NCBI GenBank assembly: GCA_036675815.1
Contig: JAKFEE010000005.1
Location: 1 to 64,000 of the forward strand
DNA length: 64,000 nt
From: JAKFEE01 sp036675815
GTDB taxonomy: Bacteria; Pseudomonadota; Alphaproteobacteria; Rhodospirillales; Magnetospirillaceae
Direction: 5' to 3'
The stretch's first letter is position 1. Each line of letters begins with the position of its first letter. Below the pieces are notes generated by a model, which had not been told where the DNA came from, searched no databases, and was given only the letters and a program-made list of their open reading frames with translations. Shown in pieces: positions 52,769-61,525 of the stretch. Made by a program: the position numbers and the translations under genes.

Positions 52769-54712
52769 CTATACACTCGTGGCATCGGCGCGCGAAGCGA
52801 CGCCCAGTCCCGCGCGGCTTCCGCCAATCCTGCCACGGCGACGCCACAAGGCCCGCAGCAGCAATGCCACCACCACGGCGCTCACCACCGCCGAGGGCGC
52901 GGCGTAATCCGGCGGCGCCACCACCGCCACCCCCAGCGCAACCGCCAATCCCGCCAGCATCAGACGCGACGCAGCCCCCAATGACGTGAACAGGAAGCCT
53001 TCGACGGCACCGGCGAGCAGGATGCAGGCCATGCCGCCCAAGGCAATCGTGCCGACGATGGCGGCGGTGTCATCGCCTAGCAGCAGCAGTTCGGGCGCCA
53101 GGGCGAACAGCACCGGCAACAGGAACGCCGCCAAGCCGATGCGCACCGCTTCCCAACCGGTGCTCATGTAGCCGGCGCCGGCGATCGATGCGCCGGCGAA
53201 CGCCGCCAGGCAGACCGGCGGGGTGATCATCGACAGCGCCCCGTAATAGAAGACGTACAGATGGGCCGCCATCGGCGGCAATCCTGCCTTGATCAGCGCC
53301 GGCGCCACCAGGCCCGCCAGCACGATGTACACGGCCGTCGTCGGCAGGCCCATGCCGAGCACGACCGCGGCCAGCGCACAGAGCAGCAGCAGCACCATCA
53401 GATTGCCGCCGGCCGCCTCGACGATGCCGAAGCTGAGCGTGAAGCTGAGGCCGGTCACCGACAGCACCCCGATCAGCATGCCGGCCAGGGCCACCACCGG
53501 CACGATCGACAACATCCCCTGCCCGGCGTCTTCCAGCACCGCCATGAGCTGCCGCCATCCCGGCCGGGTGTCGCGGCGCAGGAAGGACGCGACGATGGTG
53601 ACGGCGGTGGCGTACAGCGCCGCCTTGATCGGCGGGACGGTGGTGGCGAACAGCAGCACGATCAACACCACCAGCGGCAGCAGGAACGGCCAGCCGGCCG
53701 CCAGCACCGCCCGCGCGTCGGGGCGTTCATCCTCGGTCAGGCCCCGCACGCCGCCGCGGCAGGCCCGGAAGTGACATTGGGCGAAGACGCAGGCATAGAA
53801 CAGCAGGGCCGGCACCAGCGCCGCCAGCGCCACGTCGCTGTAGGGGACGCCCAGATTGTTGGCCATGATGAACGCCGCCGCCCCCATGATCGGCGGCAGG
53901 ATCTGGCCGCCGGTGGAGGCCACCGCCTCGATCGCCCCGGCCTCGGCCGGCCGGTAGCCCGATTTCTTCATCAACGGGATGGTGATGATGCCGGTGGTGA
54001 CGACATTGGCGACGGCGCTGCCCGAAATCGAGCCGAACAGCGAGGAGGCGACCACCGCCGTCTTGGCGCTGCCGCCGCGGAACCGGCCCATCACCGCCAG
54101 GGCCAGGCCGATGAACAGGTCGCCGCCGCCCAGCTTGAAGATGGCCGAGCCGAACAGCACGAAGGCGAGCACCGTGGTCACCACCACGGTCAGCGCCGAG
54201 CCGAGCATGGCGCCGGGATCGAGGGCCAGATAGGTCACCAGTTCATCGGCGGGGATCGAGCGGCTGCGCAGGAATCCACTGAAGTCGGCGGCCGTGAGGC
54301 CATAGATGAAGAACACGGCCAGCAGCGCGATCATTGGCCAGCCGGCGTTGCGGCGCGTGGCCTCCGCCACCAGGCCCAATAGTCCCACGGCGATGGCGAT
54401 GTTGACCGGATCGGCGAAGTAGCCGCCGCCGATCAGGGTCTCGTAGGTGACCGCGACATAGCCGCACAGGCCGAGGGCCGCCAGCGACAGGATCGCATCG
54501 AACAAGGGCGGGCGCTCGGTCGTACCGCGGCGGTTCTGGCCCTTGATGCTGGTGGTGAGCAGGATGTCGGCGACGGTCAGGCCGACCATGGCCATCGCCA
54601 CCTGCTCCTGCCACAGCAGCAGGCCGAAGGTATCGACGGCGATATCGGAAATATAGAGGATACCGATCACCGGAATGGCGATGCGCAAAGCGGTCGAGAC
54701 GGCTGTCAGCAT
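52769..54712 (-). CDS. TRAP transporter fused permease (TAXI type)
   Basis: Membrane protein of 647 residues that fuses the small (DctQ-like, about 1-120) and large (DctM-like) TRAP subunits, with roughly 16-18 helices. DctM hallmarks: KLGGGDLFIGLALAVMGRFR, SSLFGSISGSAVANVVTTGI, GAIEAVASTGGQILPPIMGA, VLGMGLPTTAVYIVLAGLVA and YYGALSMITPPVCLAAFAGA. It imports an organic anion with sodium using the TAXI binding protein encoded 48 bases upstream. The ATG at 54712 follows GGGGGAAGAG. Neighbouring UbiD/UbiX genes suggest an aromatic carboxylate substrate. Confidence 0.9.
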   Translation of the reverse strand: MLTAVSTALRIAIPVIGILYISDIAVDTFGLLLWQEQVAMAMVGLTVADILLTTSIKGQNRRGTTERPPLFDAILSLAALGLCGYVAVTYETLIGGGYFADPVNIAIAVGLLGLVAEATRRNAGWPMIALLAVFFIYGLTAADFSGFLRSRSIPADELVTYLALDPGAMLGSALTVVVTTVLAFVLFGSAIFKLGGGDLFIGLALAVMGRFRGGSAKTAVVASSLFGSISGSAVANVVTTGIITIPLMKKSGYRPAEAGAIEAVASTGGQILPPIMGAAAFIMANNLGVPYSDVALAALVPALLFYACVFAQCHFRACRGGVRGLTEDERPDARAVLAAGWPFLLPLVVLIVLLFATTVPPIKAALYATAVTIVASFLRRDTRPGWRQLMAVLEDAGQGMLSIVPVVALAGMLIGVLSVTGLSFTLSFGIVEAAGGNLMVLLLLCALAAVVLGMGLPTTAVYIVLAGLVAPALIKAGLPPMAAHLYVFYYGALSMITPPVCLAAFAGASIAGAGYMSTGWEAVRIGLAAFLLPVLFALAPELLLLGDDTAAIVGTIALGGMACILLAGAVEGFLFTSLGAASRLMLAGLAVALGVAVVAPPDYAAPSAVVSAVVVALLLRALWRRRGRIGGSRAGLGVASRADATSV

Positions 54713-54759
54713 GACTCTTCCCCCAAACGGCATGGGCGGTGCAAGCACCGCCCATCGTC

Positions 54760-55782
54760 TCACTTCACCAGTTCGAGCAGGCTGGCGTTACGCTGCTCCA
54801 TTGCCGGCGTCCATACGCCCTTATTCTTAAAAAAGGCGACGGCGGCCGGGTGATAGGGAATGGTCATGTCGGCCGTGGCCATGCGTTCCGGGGTCCAATC
54901 GCTCAGAGTGCGGTTGGCGGCGCTAAGCTCGCTATGCGAGTCCCAGAGCGTTTCGAGGACTTGGGTGACCATCTCGTCGGATAGTTGCTTGCCCCCGACC
55001 AGATAGAAGTCGTACTCGAAGATATTGACGTCACTGAGTACCGCGTCGTCGCTGCCCTTGGCGATCTTATTGACGCGACCGCCAACAAAGACGTCGCTGG
55101 CCCGCTTCGCCGCCGCGGCGGAGGCGTCCAGACTGACGAAACGCAACGGCACCTGGGCATTGACCTCCTTGATCACCGCCATGCCGGTGGCCCCGCACAG
55201 GGCGGCATCGGCGCGCCCCTCGGCCAGGCTCTGCACCGAGGGCACCGTGCTGGTCACCGGCACCACCTTGACGTCGTCCCAGCTGAGGCCGGCATTGGCG
55301 ATGGTGGCCGCGGCCAGCTTGGCGCAGGTCTTGTGTGCCGAAAACACGCCGGTGACGCGCTTGCCCTTGAGGTCGGCGGCGCTGCGAATATCGGAATCCT
55401 GGCGCACGACGATGCCGACGGCATTGCGATAACCGTTGGAAACGAGGCGCAGATTCTTGTGCGGCTTCTTGTATTCAGGCTGGGCGCCGGCCAGGGCCGA
55501 AGCCACGTCATTGGCGTTGAGCAGGGTGAAGGCGGCCTTGCCGTCGTCGACCAGCGGCACCAGCACCTGCGGGCCGCCGTAGCCGGCGGCAATCAGTTTC
55601 ACCGAGGATTTCTGGCCGACGACGCCGGCCAGCGCGACGGCGGCGCCGTGTGCCACCGAACCGGCCGGCAGCGTCACAATCTCCGCCTGATCCTCGGCCG
55701 CCTGGACGCCGCCGATGGCGACGACCGAGGCCAGAGTGGCGGCGAACAGCATCCGCAGGCACGTCTTGTCTGCCTTTTTCAT
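54760..55782 (-). CDS. TAXI-family TRAP transporter solute-binding protein
   Basis: Periplasmic binding protein of 340 residues with a signal peptide (MRMLFAATL-like core in KTCLRMLFAATLASVVAIGG, cleavage near VQAAED). The TAXI fold is shown by LPAGSVAHGAAVALAGVVGQ, FTLLNANDVASALAGAQPEY, LRLVSNGYRNAVGIVVRQDS and DDVKVVPVTSTVPSVQSLAE. It delivers its ligand to the fused permease encoded downstream. AGGGAGGGAG precedes the ATG. A 144-base gap separates it from the UbiX gene, so it may have its own promoter. Confidence 0.88.
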   Translation of the reverse strand: MKKADKTCLRMLFAATLASVVAIGGVQAAEDQAEIVTLPAGSVAHGAAVALAGVVGQKSSVKLIAAGYGGPQVLVPLVDDGKAAFTLLNANDVASALAGAQPEYKKPHKNLRLVSNGYRNAVGIVVRQDSDIRSAADLKGKRVTGVFSAHKTCAKLAAATIANAGLSWDDVKVVPVTSTVPSVQSLAEGRADAALCGATGMAVIKEVNAQVPLRFVSLDASAAAAKRASDVFVGGRVNKIAKGSDDAVLSDVNIFEYDFYLVGGKQLSDEMVTQVLETLWDSHSELSAANRTLSDWTPERMATADMTIPYHPAAVAFFKNKGVWTPAMEQRNASLLELVK

Positions 55783-55926
55783 GTCTCCCTCCCTGATTTG
55801 TATTATCTATAGAGGTTTTGGTTTCCCCTCCTGTCTTACTCCACAGCGGATCAACAGCCGCCGTTTTACTTAGGGTATGCAATCCACCAAGCGGCCACTA
55901 ACGGCAGGCAAGCCCACACTTTGGAG

Positions 55927-56532
55927 CTATTCGGCCGCCCGAAGCGCCGAATCCGGGACGACACGCGCCTGTTGACCGTTCCAGCGGCGGAACAGGTTGT
56001 GCTCGATGTCGAACTGGTCGAGGATTTTGCCGACGCTTTGGTTGATGATGTCTTGGATGGACTGCGGTCCATGATAGAAGGCCGGCATCGGCGGCAGGAT
56101 GGTGGCGCCGAGGTCGCAGGAGCGCGCCATCAGATCGAGATGGCCCTTGTGCAATGGCGTCTCGCGCACCATCAGCACCAGTCGGCGCCGCTCTTTCAGG
56201 GTGACGTCGGCAGCGCGCGCGATCAGATTGTGGCAGAAGGAATTGGCGATGGCCGACAGCGACTTGATGGTGCACGGCGCCACCACCATGCCGCGGGTCC
56301 TGAACGAGCCGCTGGCGACCGTGGCGCCAATGTCCTTGTTGCTATAGACGCGGTGGGCCAGTGCCTTGACCTCGTCGGGGCTGCGGTCGGTCTCGATGTG
56401 CAGGTTGCGGATCGCCGCCTCACTGAGGATCAGATGCGTTTCCTGCCCCAGGTCGCGCAGCGTCTTCAGCAATTCCACGCCATAGATGACGCCGCTCGCG
56501 CCGGTGATGGCGACCACCAATGGAAGACCCAT
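55927..56532 (-). CDS. ubiX: UbiX-family flavin prenyltransferase
   Basis: Protein of 201 residues that prenylates FMN with dimethylallyl phosphate to form the prFMN cofactor of UbiD decarboxylases. Motifs: LVVAITGASGVIYGVELLKT, the IHIETD-like NLHIETDRSPDEV, SGSFRTRGMVVAPCTIKSLS and ERRRLVLMVRETPLHKGHLD. It lies 70 bases downstream of the UbiD gene on the same strand, the usual dedicated pairing for a catabolic UbiD. A second UbiX for ubiquinone synthesis would be expected elsewhere. Confidence 0.93.
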   Translation of the reverse strand: MGLPLVVAITGASGVIYGVELLKTLRDLGQETHLILSEAAIRNLHIETDRSPDEVKALAHRVYSNKDIGATVASGSFRTRGMVVAPCTIKSLSAIANSFCHNLIARAADVTLKERRRLVLMVRETPLHKGHLDLMARSCDLGATILPPMPAFYHGPQSIQDIINQSVGKILDQFDIEHNLFRRWNGQQARVVPDSALRAAE

Positions 56533-56601
56533 GTCGTTTCCTTCCCCACTTGTCCAGCCGACGGGCGGCAGCCGGCGGCTGGCCGGCCACCGCCGCCGGA
56601 T

Positions 56602-58113
56602 TCAGCTGATGACTTGGCCGCGGAACGACTCGAACGTGCCGATCTTCGGCGGCTGACCGTCGAGGCCCAGTTCCTGCCAGCGCTGGCACACCTGGTCGTA
56701 GGTCTCGCGCTTGAGCAGGCTGCGTGGCGAGAAGCTGTTGAAGTACTTATATTCCTTGCAGGCGTTGATGATGCACTTCGAACCCCATGGCCGGATCTCC
56801 GGGGGGTTCTGCGACGGGTCGAGATAGGTGCTCCAGGTCTCGCGCAGGATGTCGATAGATTGGGCGGGCCGCGACCGCGTCACCATCGCCCATACCACCT
56901 CGCCGAGATTGGTCGGATCGACGTCGTCATCGACCACCACGATGTACTTCGAGAAATAGGCGCCGCCCATGCACTGCGCGGCCAGCGTCCCGACCTGGGC
57001 GGCATGGCCGGCATAGCGCTGCTCGATCGATACCACGGTCATGCCCCAGCCGGCACCCTCCGGCGGCGACCACACGCCCTTGACGCCCGGCACGCCCAGC
57101 GCCTCGAGATCGGTCCACACCTTGGCGGCCTTGGCCATGCCCCACATCAGACCGCATTCGTTCGAAAGGCCGTCGGCCATCAGCGCACTGGTGATGATGG
57201 GGTTGTCGCGATAGCGGATCGCTTCGATCTTGATGTACGGCGTCGATTGGCCGGGGCGGCCGTAATAGCCGGTGAATTCGCCGAACGGCCCCTCCTCGGC
57301 GGTTTCGCCGGGATAGGCGAAGCCTTCGATGATCAGTTCGGCATGGGCGGGCAGCATCAGCCCGGTGACGTCGCTCTTGAACACCTCGATGGGCGCGCCG
57401 TTGATGCCGCCGGCGAATTCGTATTCCGAAACGTCCTTGGGAAAGGATGTAGCCGAGCACATGAACAGCAGCGGGTCGAGGCCGTACACCGCCGCCACCG
57501 GCGCCGGCTTGCCCAACGCCCACCAGCGCTCGCGGTCGAGCACCGCATCCTTGCCCGGCGAGGCATAGAAGCCGACCTGACGCGGCCCCTGGATCATCTG
57601 CCGGTAGGTACCGAGGTTGGTGCGATTACCCTCTGGATCGACGGTAATAACCGAGTCGGCGGTGCCGATATACTTGCCGCCGTCGAGCGGCCACATCTTG
57701 GGGGCGGCGAAGCGGGTGATGTCGCACTTATCGCCACGGTCGACATTCTTGTTGACCGGCGCCGCACTGCCCTCGATGGCTTTTGGCGGAATGCGCAGCT
57801 TCATCTTTTTGCTGAGTGCCTTGGTCAGCTCAGTGGCGTCCTGGCCGGGTTCCTCGCGGATGGAAATGGCAACGCGGTTCAGGCTGCTGCCGAAGGGATT
57901 GAACAGCACGCGCGAACCGGAATGACCCTTGATGTTCTCGAACAGCAAGGTCGGCCCGCCGGCGGTCTTGCCGGCCATATAGGTGATGGCGCCCATTTCC
58001 AGGTCGGCATCGACCGGCGCGGTAATGTGCTTGACCTCACCCAGTTGCTCGACCCGCGCCAACCAGTCGCCCAGACTCTTGATGTCGACCTTTGTTTTCG
58101 TGATGCTGGTCAT
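56602..58113 (-). CDS. UbiD-family prFMN-dependent (de)carboxylase
   Basis: Protein of 503 residues. UbiD hallmarks: LFENIKGHSGSRVLFNPFGS near the N-terminus, EGNRTNLGTYRQMIQGPRQV (cofactor/metal region, about 161-180), FAYPGETAEEGPFGEFTGYY (about 265-284) with the catalytic Glu cluster, and YIVVVDDDVDPTNLGEVVWA. It reversibly decarboxylates an unsaturated or aromatic acid. The ATG at 58113 follows GGGGAGAGG. It has an adjacent UbiX, TAXI-TRAP importer and GntR regulator. Together with the downstream aryl-ligase and Had genes, a role in anaerobic aromatic-acid use is likely; the substrate (for example a hydroxybenzoate or phthalate-type acid) is not determined. Confidence 0.88.
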   Translation of the reverse strand: MTSITKTKVDIKSLGDWLARVEQLGEVKHITAPVDADLEMGAITYMAGKTAGGPTLLFENIKGHSGSRVLFNPFGSSLNRVAISIREEPGQDATELTKALSKKMKLRIPPKAIEGSAAPVNKNVDRGDKCDITRFAAPKMWPLDGGKYIGTADSVITVDPEGNRTNLGTYRQMIQGPRQVGFYASPGKDAVLDRERWWALGKPAPVAAVYGLDPLLFMCSATSFPKDVSEYEFAGGINGAPIEVFKSDVTGLMLPAHAELIIEGFAYPGETAEEGPFGEFTGYYGRPGQSTPYIKIEAIRYRDNPIITSALMADGLSNECGLMWGMAKAAKVWTDLEALGVPGVKGVWSPPEGAGWGMTVVSIEQRYAGHAAQVGTLAAQCMGGAYFSKYIVVVDDDVDPTNLGEVVWAMVTRSRPAQSIDILRETWSTYLDPSQNPPEIRPWGSKCIINACKEYKYFNSFSPRSLLKRETYDQVCQRWQELGLDGQPPKIGTFESFRGQVIS

Positions 58114-58144
58114 ATTCCTCTCCCCTTCTTGCCGGTGCTGGTGT

Positions 58145-58861
58145 TCAGCTACCGCCGCCCAATGCGCCAAGCCGGCGACGGATGGCCTCTATGTCCTCGC
58201 TCATCAAGCGCTGTGCCTGTGCGGCGTCCCGGCTGCGCATGGCCGCGACAATGGCGCGGTGCATGTGCCGGGCCTTGGCCGAGGCTTCGTTGGTGGCAAC
58301 ATGGCGGACCTGTTCCGAGAGAATCGTGAGCACGGCATCGCCCACCAGGCGCAGCACCGGATTGCCGCTGATGCGCAGGATCACGCGGTGGAACTCAATG
58401 TTGTGGGCACGCAAGTCGGCCGGGTCCGCGGCTTCGGCCCGTTCGAGCAGCACCGCCAGCTCTTCGAGATTGGCCTCCGTAGCGTGCTCAGCGGCGCGGG
58501 CCGCGGCATAGGGTTCGACCAGAGCACGAACCTCGGAAAGGTCGCCGAGGTTGATGCCGCCACCGGCCAGCATGTTGGTGATCGAGTCGTTGATCGGCCG
58601 ATCGAAGTCCTGAGCGACGAAGATGCCGCCTTTCGGGCCCTTCTTGACGGTGACCAGCCCCTCGCGCTCGAGGCTGCGGATGGCCTCGCGCACCACCATG
58701 CGGCTGACGCCGCACTGCTCGGCGATGTCGCGCTCGGTCGGCAGCCGATGCAGCGGTTGCAGTCGACGCGAAAAGATTTCGTGGCGGATGGTGTCGGTGA
58801 TCTCCTGATAGGCTTTCTTCCGCCCCAGGCTCGGGAACACGGTCGGGGTGCTGGTCTGCAC
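58145..58861 (-). CDS. GntR family regulator, FadR/FCD type
   Basis: Regulator of 238 residues. The winged helix-turn-helix (about 15-85) contains LPTERDIAEQCGVSRMVVRE AIRSLEREG; the FCD ligand domain includes VRALVEPYAAARAAEHATEA, a DLRAHNIEFHRVILRISGNP segment with the metal-binding Asp/His set, and the C-terminal HRAIVAAMRSRDAAQAQRLM. FCD regulators bind carboxylic acids and respond to the substrate of the adjacent pathway. It is 31 bases upstream of the UbiD gene on the same strand, so it heads the UbiD-UbiX-TAXI unit. The dyad at 58877-58887 is 15 bases upstream of its start. Confidence 0.9.
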   Translation of the reverse strand: MQTSTPTVFPSLGRKKAYQEITDTIRHEIFSRRLQPLHRLPTERDIAEQCGVSRMVVREAIRSLEREGLVTVKKGPKGGIFVAQDFDRPINDSITNMLAGGGINLGDLSEVRALVEPYAAARAAEHATEANLEELAVLLERAEAADPADLRAHNIEFHRVILRISGNPVLRLVGDAVLTILSEQVRHVATNEASAKARHMHRAIVAAMRSRDAAQAQRLMSEDIEAIRRRLGALGGGS

Positions 58862-58876
58862 GGTAGCTCTCGGTAT

Positions 58877-58887
58877 AGGTCTAACCT
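58877..58887. promoter_or_regulatory. Candidate GntR/FCD operator
   Basis: AGGT-CTA-ACCT, a perfect inverted repeat of the GT-N3-AC form bound by FadR-subfamily GntR proteins. It lies just upstream of the GntR start in the divergent gap with the MarR gene. Confidence 0.5.
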
Positions 58888-59006
58888 AATGCCTTTTTAG
58901 CTCATGGCCGCGGCGGCTGTCATCGCGGCATTCGGTATAGGCGACCGTGACCGCGCGGTCCCTTTCGTCTATGCTCCGAAGCGACGCCATCGGCGCCTCA
59001 AGATAC

Positions 59007-59018
59007 TTGCATGCACAA
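59007..59018. promoter_or_regulatory. Candidate MarR operator
   Basis: TTGCATGCACAA, an inverted TTG/CAA pair around the palindrome TGCATGCA, 23 bases before the MarR start. MarR proteins bind such short dyads, so autoregulation is plausible; only one copy was found here. Confidence 0.4.
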
Positions 59019-59041
59019 CTAAAGACATATCGCGTTCGCCT

Positions 59042-59497
59042 ATGTTCGATCTTTGGCAATTCCTTCCCTATCTGCTGAACCGCGCCGGCCATCGCATTGC
59101 CGAGGCGTTCACCGGTGCCCTCGCCGAGTTTGGCCTGACGCTGCCGATGTGGCGCGTCATGGCCGCCTTGCACAACGAGGGCCCCCGACGACTGGGCGAA
59201 CTGTCTCGCCTCACCACCATCGAACTGTCGACTTTGTCGCGTTTGGTTGGCCAAATGCAGGAAAAAGGCCTGCTCAGCCGGCAGCGCTGTGGACGCGACG
59301 CCCGCGCCGTCACCGTCTCGCTCACGCCCGAGGGCAAGGCCACGACCGAGCGTATCATCCCTGCCGCCCTGCATTACGAGCGGATTGCGATGCGCGGCCT
59401 CAGCGAGGCCGAGGTAGCACTGCTGCGACGGCTCTTGTTGCAGATTTTCGAGAACATGGACGAAATCACCGACACAGATCATTTGCATTTGCAATAA
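59042..59497 (+). CDS. MarR family regulator
   Basis: Regulator of 151 residues: dimerisation helices at the start (DLWQFLPYLLNRAGHRIAEA), winged helix-turn-helix PRRLGELSRLTTIELSTLSR LVGQMQEKG and the wing GRDARAVTVSLTPEGKATTE. The ATG at 59042 is chosen because the domain begins there; the frame is open upstream into the divergent control region. It is placed before the aryl-ligase and Had genes, like BadR-type regulators of benzoate metabolism; control of those genes is inferred. The dyad at 59007 is a candidate binding site. Confidence 0.87.
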   Translation: MFDLWQFLPYLLNRAGHRIAEAFTGALAEFGLTLPMWRVMAALHNEGPRRLGELSRLTTIELSTLSRLVGQMQEKGLLSRQRCGRDARAVTVSLTPEGKATTERIIPAALHYERIAMRGLSEAEVALLRRLLLQIFENMDEITDTDHLHLQ

Positions 59498-59820
59498 TAG
59501 GTTCTTCGTGCCAGCATCGACTCGCCGCACCCAGGGCCAAGTGACGGCGGCAGTAAGAGAGTTCATGGCGGATGAGCGGGAAAGGCGTACTGCCCACTGT
59601 CACTACTCGTCATTCCCTTGAAAGCGGGAATCCATTCCGGCGGCGCTTGGGCGGAACGGCCGAGCGTGCCATGCGGAGCAGCCTCTGGAATGGACTCCCG
59701 CTTTCGCGGGAGTGACGCAGAATGGGATATCGGAGCAGTACGAGGTTCCGCCAAAAACCCGCGATGAACCGATAAGGCCCCCATGCGGCCGCTGCGGCCG
59801 CGCTACTGGAGGGATGTCCG
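59498..59820. repeat. Gap with family-1 REP element before the aryl ligase
   Basis: A 323-base gap. 59609-59716 is a bipartite REP element (GTCATTCCCTTGAAAGCGGG ... CCCGCTTTCGCGGGAGTGAC). 59785-59801 is a duplicated GCGGCCGC palindrome separated by one T. A strong GGAGGGATG ribosome site ends the gap before the ATG at 59821. Confidence 0.75.
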
Positions 59821-61479
59821 ATGCTGGCAGGCTGTACGCCGTGGCCCGAGGACACTGCCGCGCTGTGGCGGCGCCTGGGCTACTGGGAAGACATCACACT
59901 GTGGGACATGCTCGTGCAGACGGCACGGCGGCTCCCCGACAAGACGGCGCTCATTTCCGGCGAGCGCCGGATCACATACCGGGAACTCGTCGCAACCAGC
60001 GAAATACTGGCGCGCCGCCTGGCCGCCACCGGATTGCAGCCGCTCGATCGTGCGGTGATGCAGATCCACAACGTCCCCGAATTCGTCACCACCTTCTTCG
60101 CCCTGATCCGCATCGGCGTCATCCCGGTGATGGCGCTGCGGCCGCACCGCCAGACCGAGGTGACCCACTTCATCCGCCACGCCAAGGCGCGCGCCTATTT
60201 CGTTCCCGACCGGCTAAAGGACTTCGATTACCGCAAGATGGCCGAGGAGGTGCGCCGCGATTGTCCGAGCCTCGAGCAGGTGGTCGTGGCGGGCGAGGCC
60301 CTGCCCGGCCAGATTTCGCTGACCGAGTTGTTGGCACGGAGCGACGCGCCGGAAGCGGCGGAGTTGCCACCCATCGATCCTGGCGAGGTGGCGCTGATGC
60401 TGCTGTCCGGCGGCACCACGGCCCTGCCCAAGCTGATCCCGCGCACCCACAACGACTATGTCTACAATGCCAAGGCCAGCGGCCGCGTCGCCGGTATCGG
60501 CGAGGGTGCGGTGTTCCTGGCGGTGCTGCCGCTCGGCCACAACTACACCCTGGCGTCGCCCGGCATTCTTGCCACCTTCGCCGTCGGCGGCACTGTGGTG
60601 CTGGCCCCCAGCCATGATGCCGAAACGGTGTTTCCGCTGGTCGAGCGCGAACGCGTCACCATCATCGCCGCGGCGGTGCCGCTGGTCACCCTTTGGCTGA
60701 ATTCCGACACGCCCGGCCGCTGCGACCTCTCGTCGCTGCGGGTCGTGCAGAACGGCGGCGCGCGGCTCGCCCCGGAGTTGCGCCGCCGCTTGCGCGACGG
60801 GTTCGGCTGCACGCCACAGGAGGTCTACGGCACCGCTGAGGGCCTTCTCAACATGACGCGCCTCGACGATGCCGACGGCGAGCTCCTGGAAAGCTCGGGC
60901 GCACCGGTGTGCCCGCATGACGAGATCAGGGTGGTCGATGTCGACGATGGCGAACTGCCCGATGGCCAGCCCGGCGAGCTGCTGACCCGCGGCCCCTACA
61001 CCATCCGCGGCTATTACGACGCGCCGAAGACCAATGCCAGCGCCTTTACCGCCGATGGCTTCTACCGCATGGGCGACGTCGTGCGGAAGCTGGGCCGCCA
61101 TGTCTACACCGAGGGCCGCAAGAAGGACCTGATCAACCGCGGCGGAGAGAAGATCAGCAGCGACGAGATCGAGAACCTGATTCTCAAGCATCCCAAGGTG
61201 CACGGCTGCTGCGTCGTCGCCATGCCGGATCCGGTTTATGGCGAGAAGGCCTGCGCCTTCGTCGTCCTGCATCCCGGCAAGGTCCTGACCTTGGCCGAGC
61301 TCAGCGAATTCCTGCTCGCCCAGAAGATCGCCAAGTTCAAGCTGCCCGAGCGCCTGGAAGTCGTCGAGCAGTTCCCCATCAGCCCGGCCGGCAAGATTCT
61401 GCGCCGGGTGCTGCGCGAGACCATCGCCGAGACCGTCGTCCGTGAGCAGGCTGCGGCCCGGCAGGGTGTCGCACCATAG
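59821..61479 (+). CDS. Aryl-AMP ligase, DhbE/EntE-like (hydroxybenzoate-activating)
   Basis: Adenylate-forming enzyme of 552 residues closely patterned on 2,3-dihydroxybenzoate-AMP ligases: MLAGCTPWPEDTAALWRRLG at the start, LLSGGTTALPKLIPRTHNDY, LPLGHNYTLASPGILATFA, YGTAEGLLNMTRLDD, LTRGPYTIRGYYDAPKTNAS, DGFYRMGDVVRK and the C-terminal lysine in FPISPAGKILRRVLR. No siderophore synthase or aryl carrier gene is adjacent, so the product is more likely a CoA ester of salicylate or another hydroxybenzoate feeding the neighbouring Had-type pathway. GGAGGG is 7 bases upstream of the start. The substrate is inferred. Confidence 0.85.
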   Translation: MLAGCTPWPEDTAALWRRLGYWEDITLWDMLVQTARRLPDKTALISGERRITYRELVATSEILARRLAATGLQPLDRAVMQIHNVPEFVTTFFALIRIGVIPVMALRPHRQTEVTHFIRHAKARAYFVPDRLKDFDYRKMAEEVRRDCPSLEQVVVAGEALPGQISLTELLARSDAPEAAELPPIDPGEVALMLLSGGTTALPKLIPRTHNDYVYNAKASGRVAGIGEGAVFLAVLPLGHNYTLASPGILATFAVGGTVVLAPSHDAETVFPLVERERVTIIAAAVPLVTLWLNSDTPGRCDLSSLRVVQNGGARLAPELRRRLRDGFGCTPQEVYGTAEGLLNMTRLDDADGELLESSGAPVCPHDEIRVVDVDDGELPDGQPGELLTRGPYTIRGYYDAPKTNASAFTADGFYRMGDVVRKLGRHVYTEGRKKDLINRGGEKISSDEIENLILKHPKVHGCCVVAMPDPVYGEKACAFVVLHPGKVLTLAELSEFLLAQKIAKFKLPERLEVVEQFPISPAGKILRRVLRETIAETVVREQAAARQGVAP

Positions 61480-61525
61480 TGTACCGGCCGCACGCGGCCC
61501 GAATTATCCGTAGGGAGGAAGTAGA

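Noticed and set aside
55783..55926. Internal promoter before the TAXI binding-protein gene
   Set aside because: TATAGATAAT on the minus strand is suggestive, but no convincing -35 at proper spacing was found; mentioned only as a possibility.
59785..59801. Double GCGGCCGC palindrome before the aryl ligase
   Set aside because: Simple GC-rich repeat close to the ribosome site; no second occurrence or regulator logic to support an operator.
59821..61479. Siderophore biosynthesis locus
   Set aside because: Only the DhbE-like ligase is present; no isochorismate, NRPS or aryl-carrier genes, while Had and transporter genes indicate catabolism.
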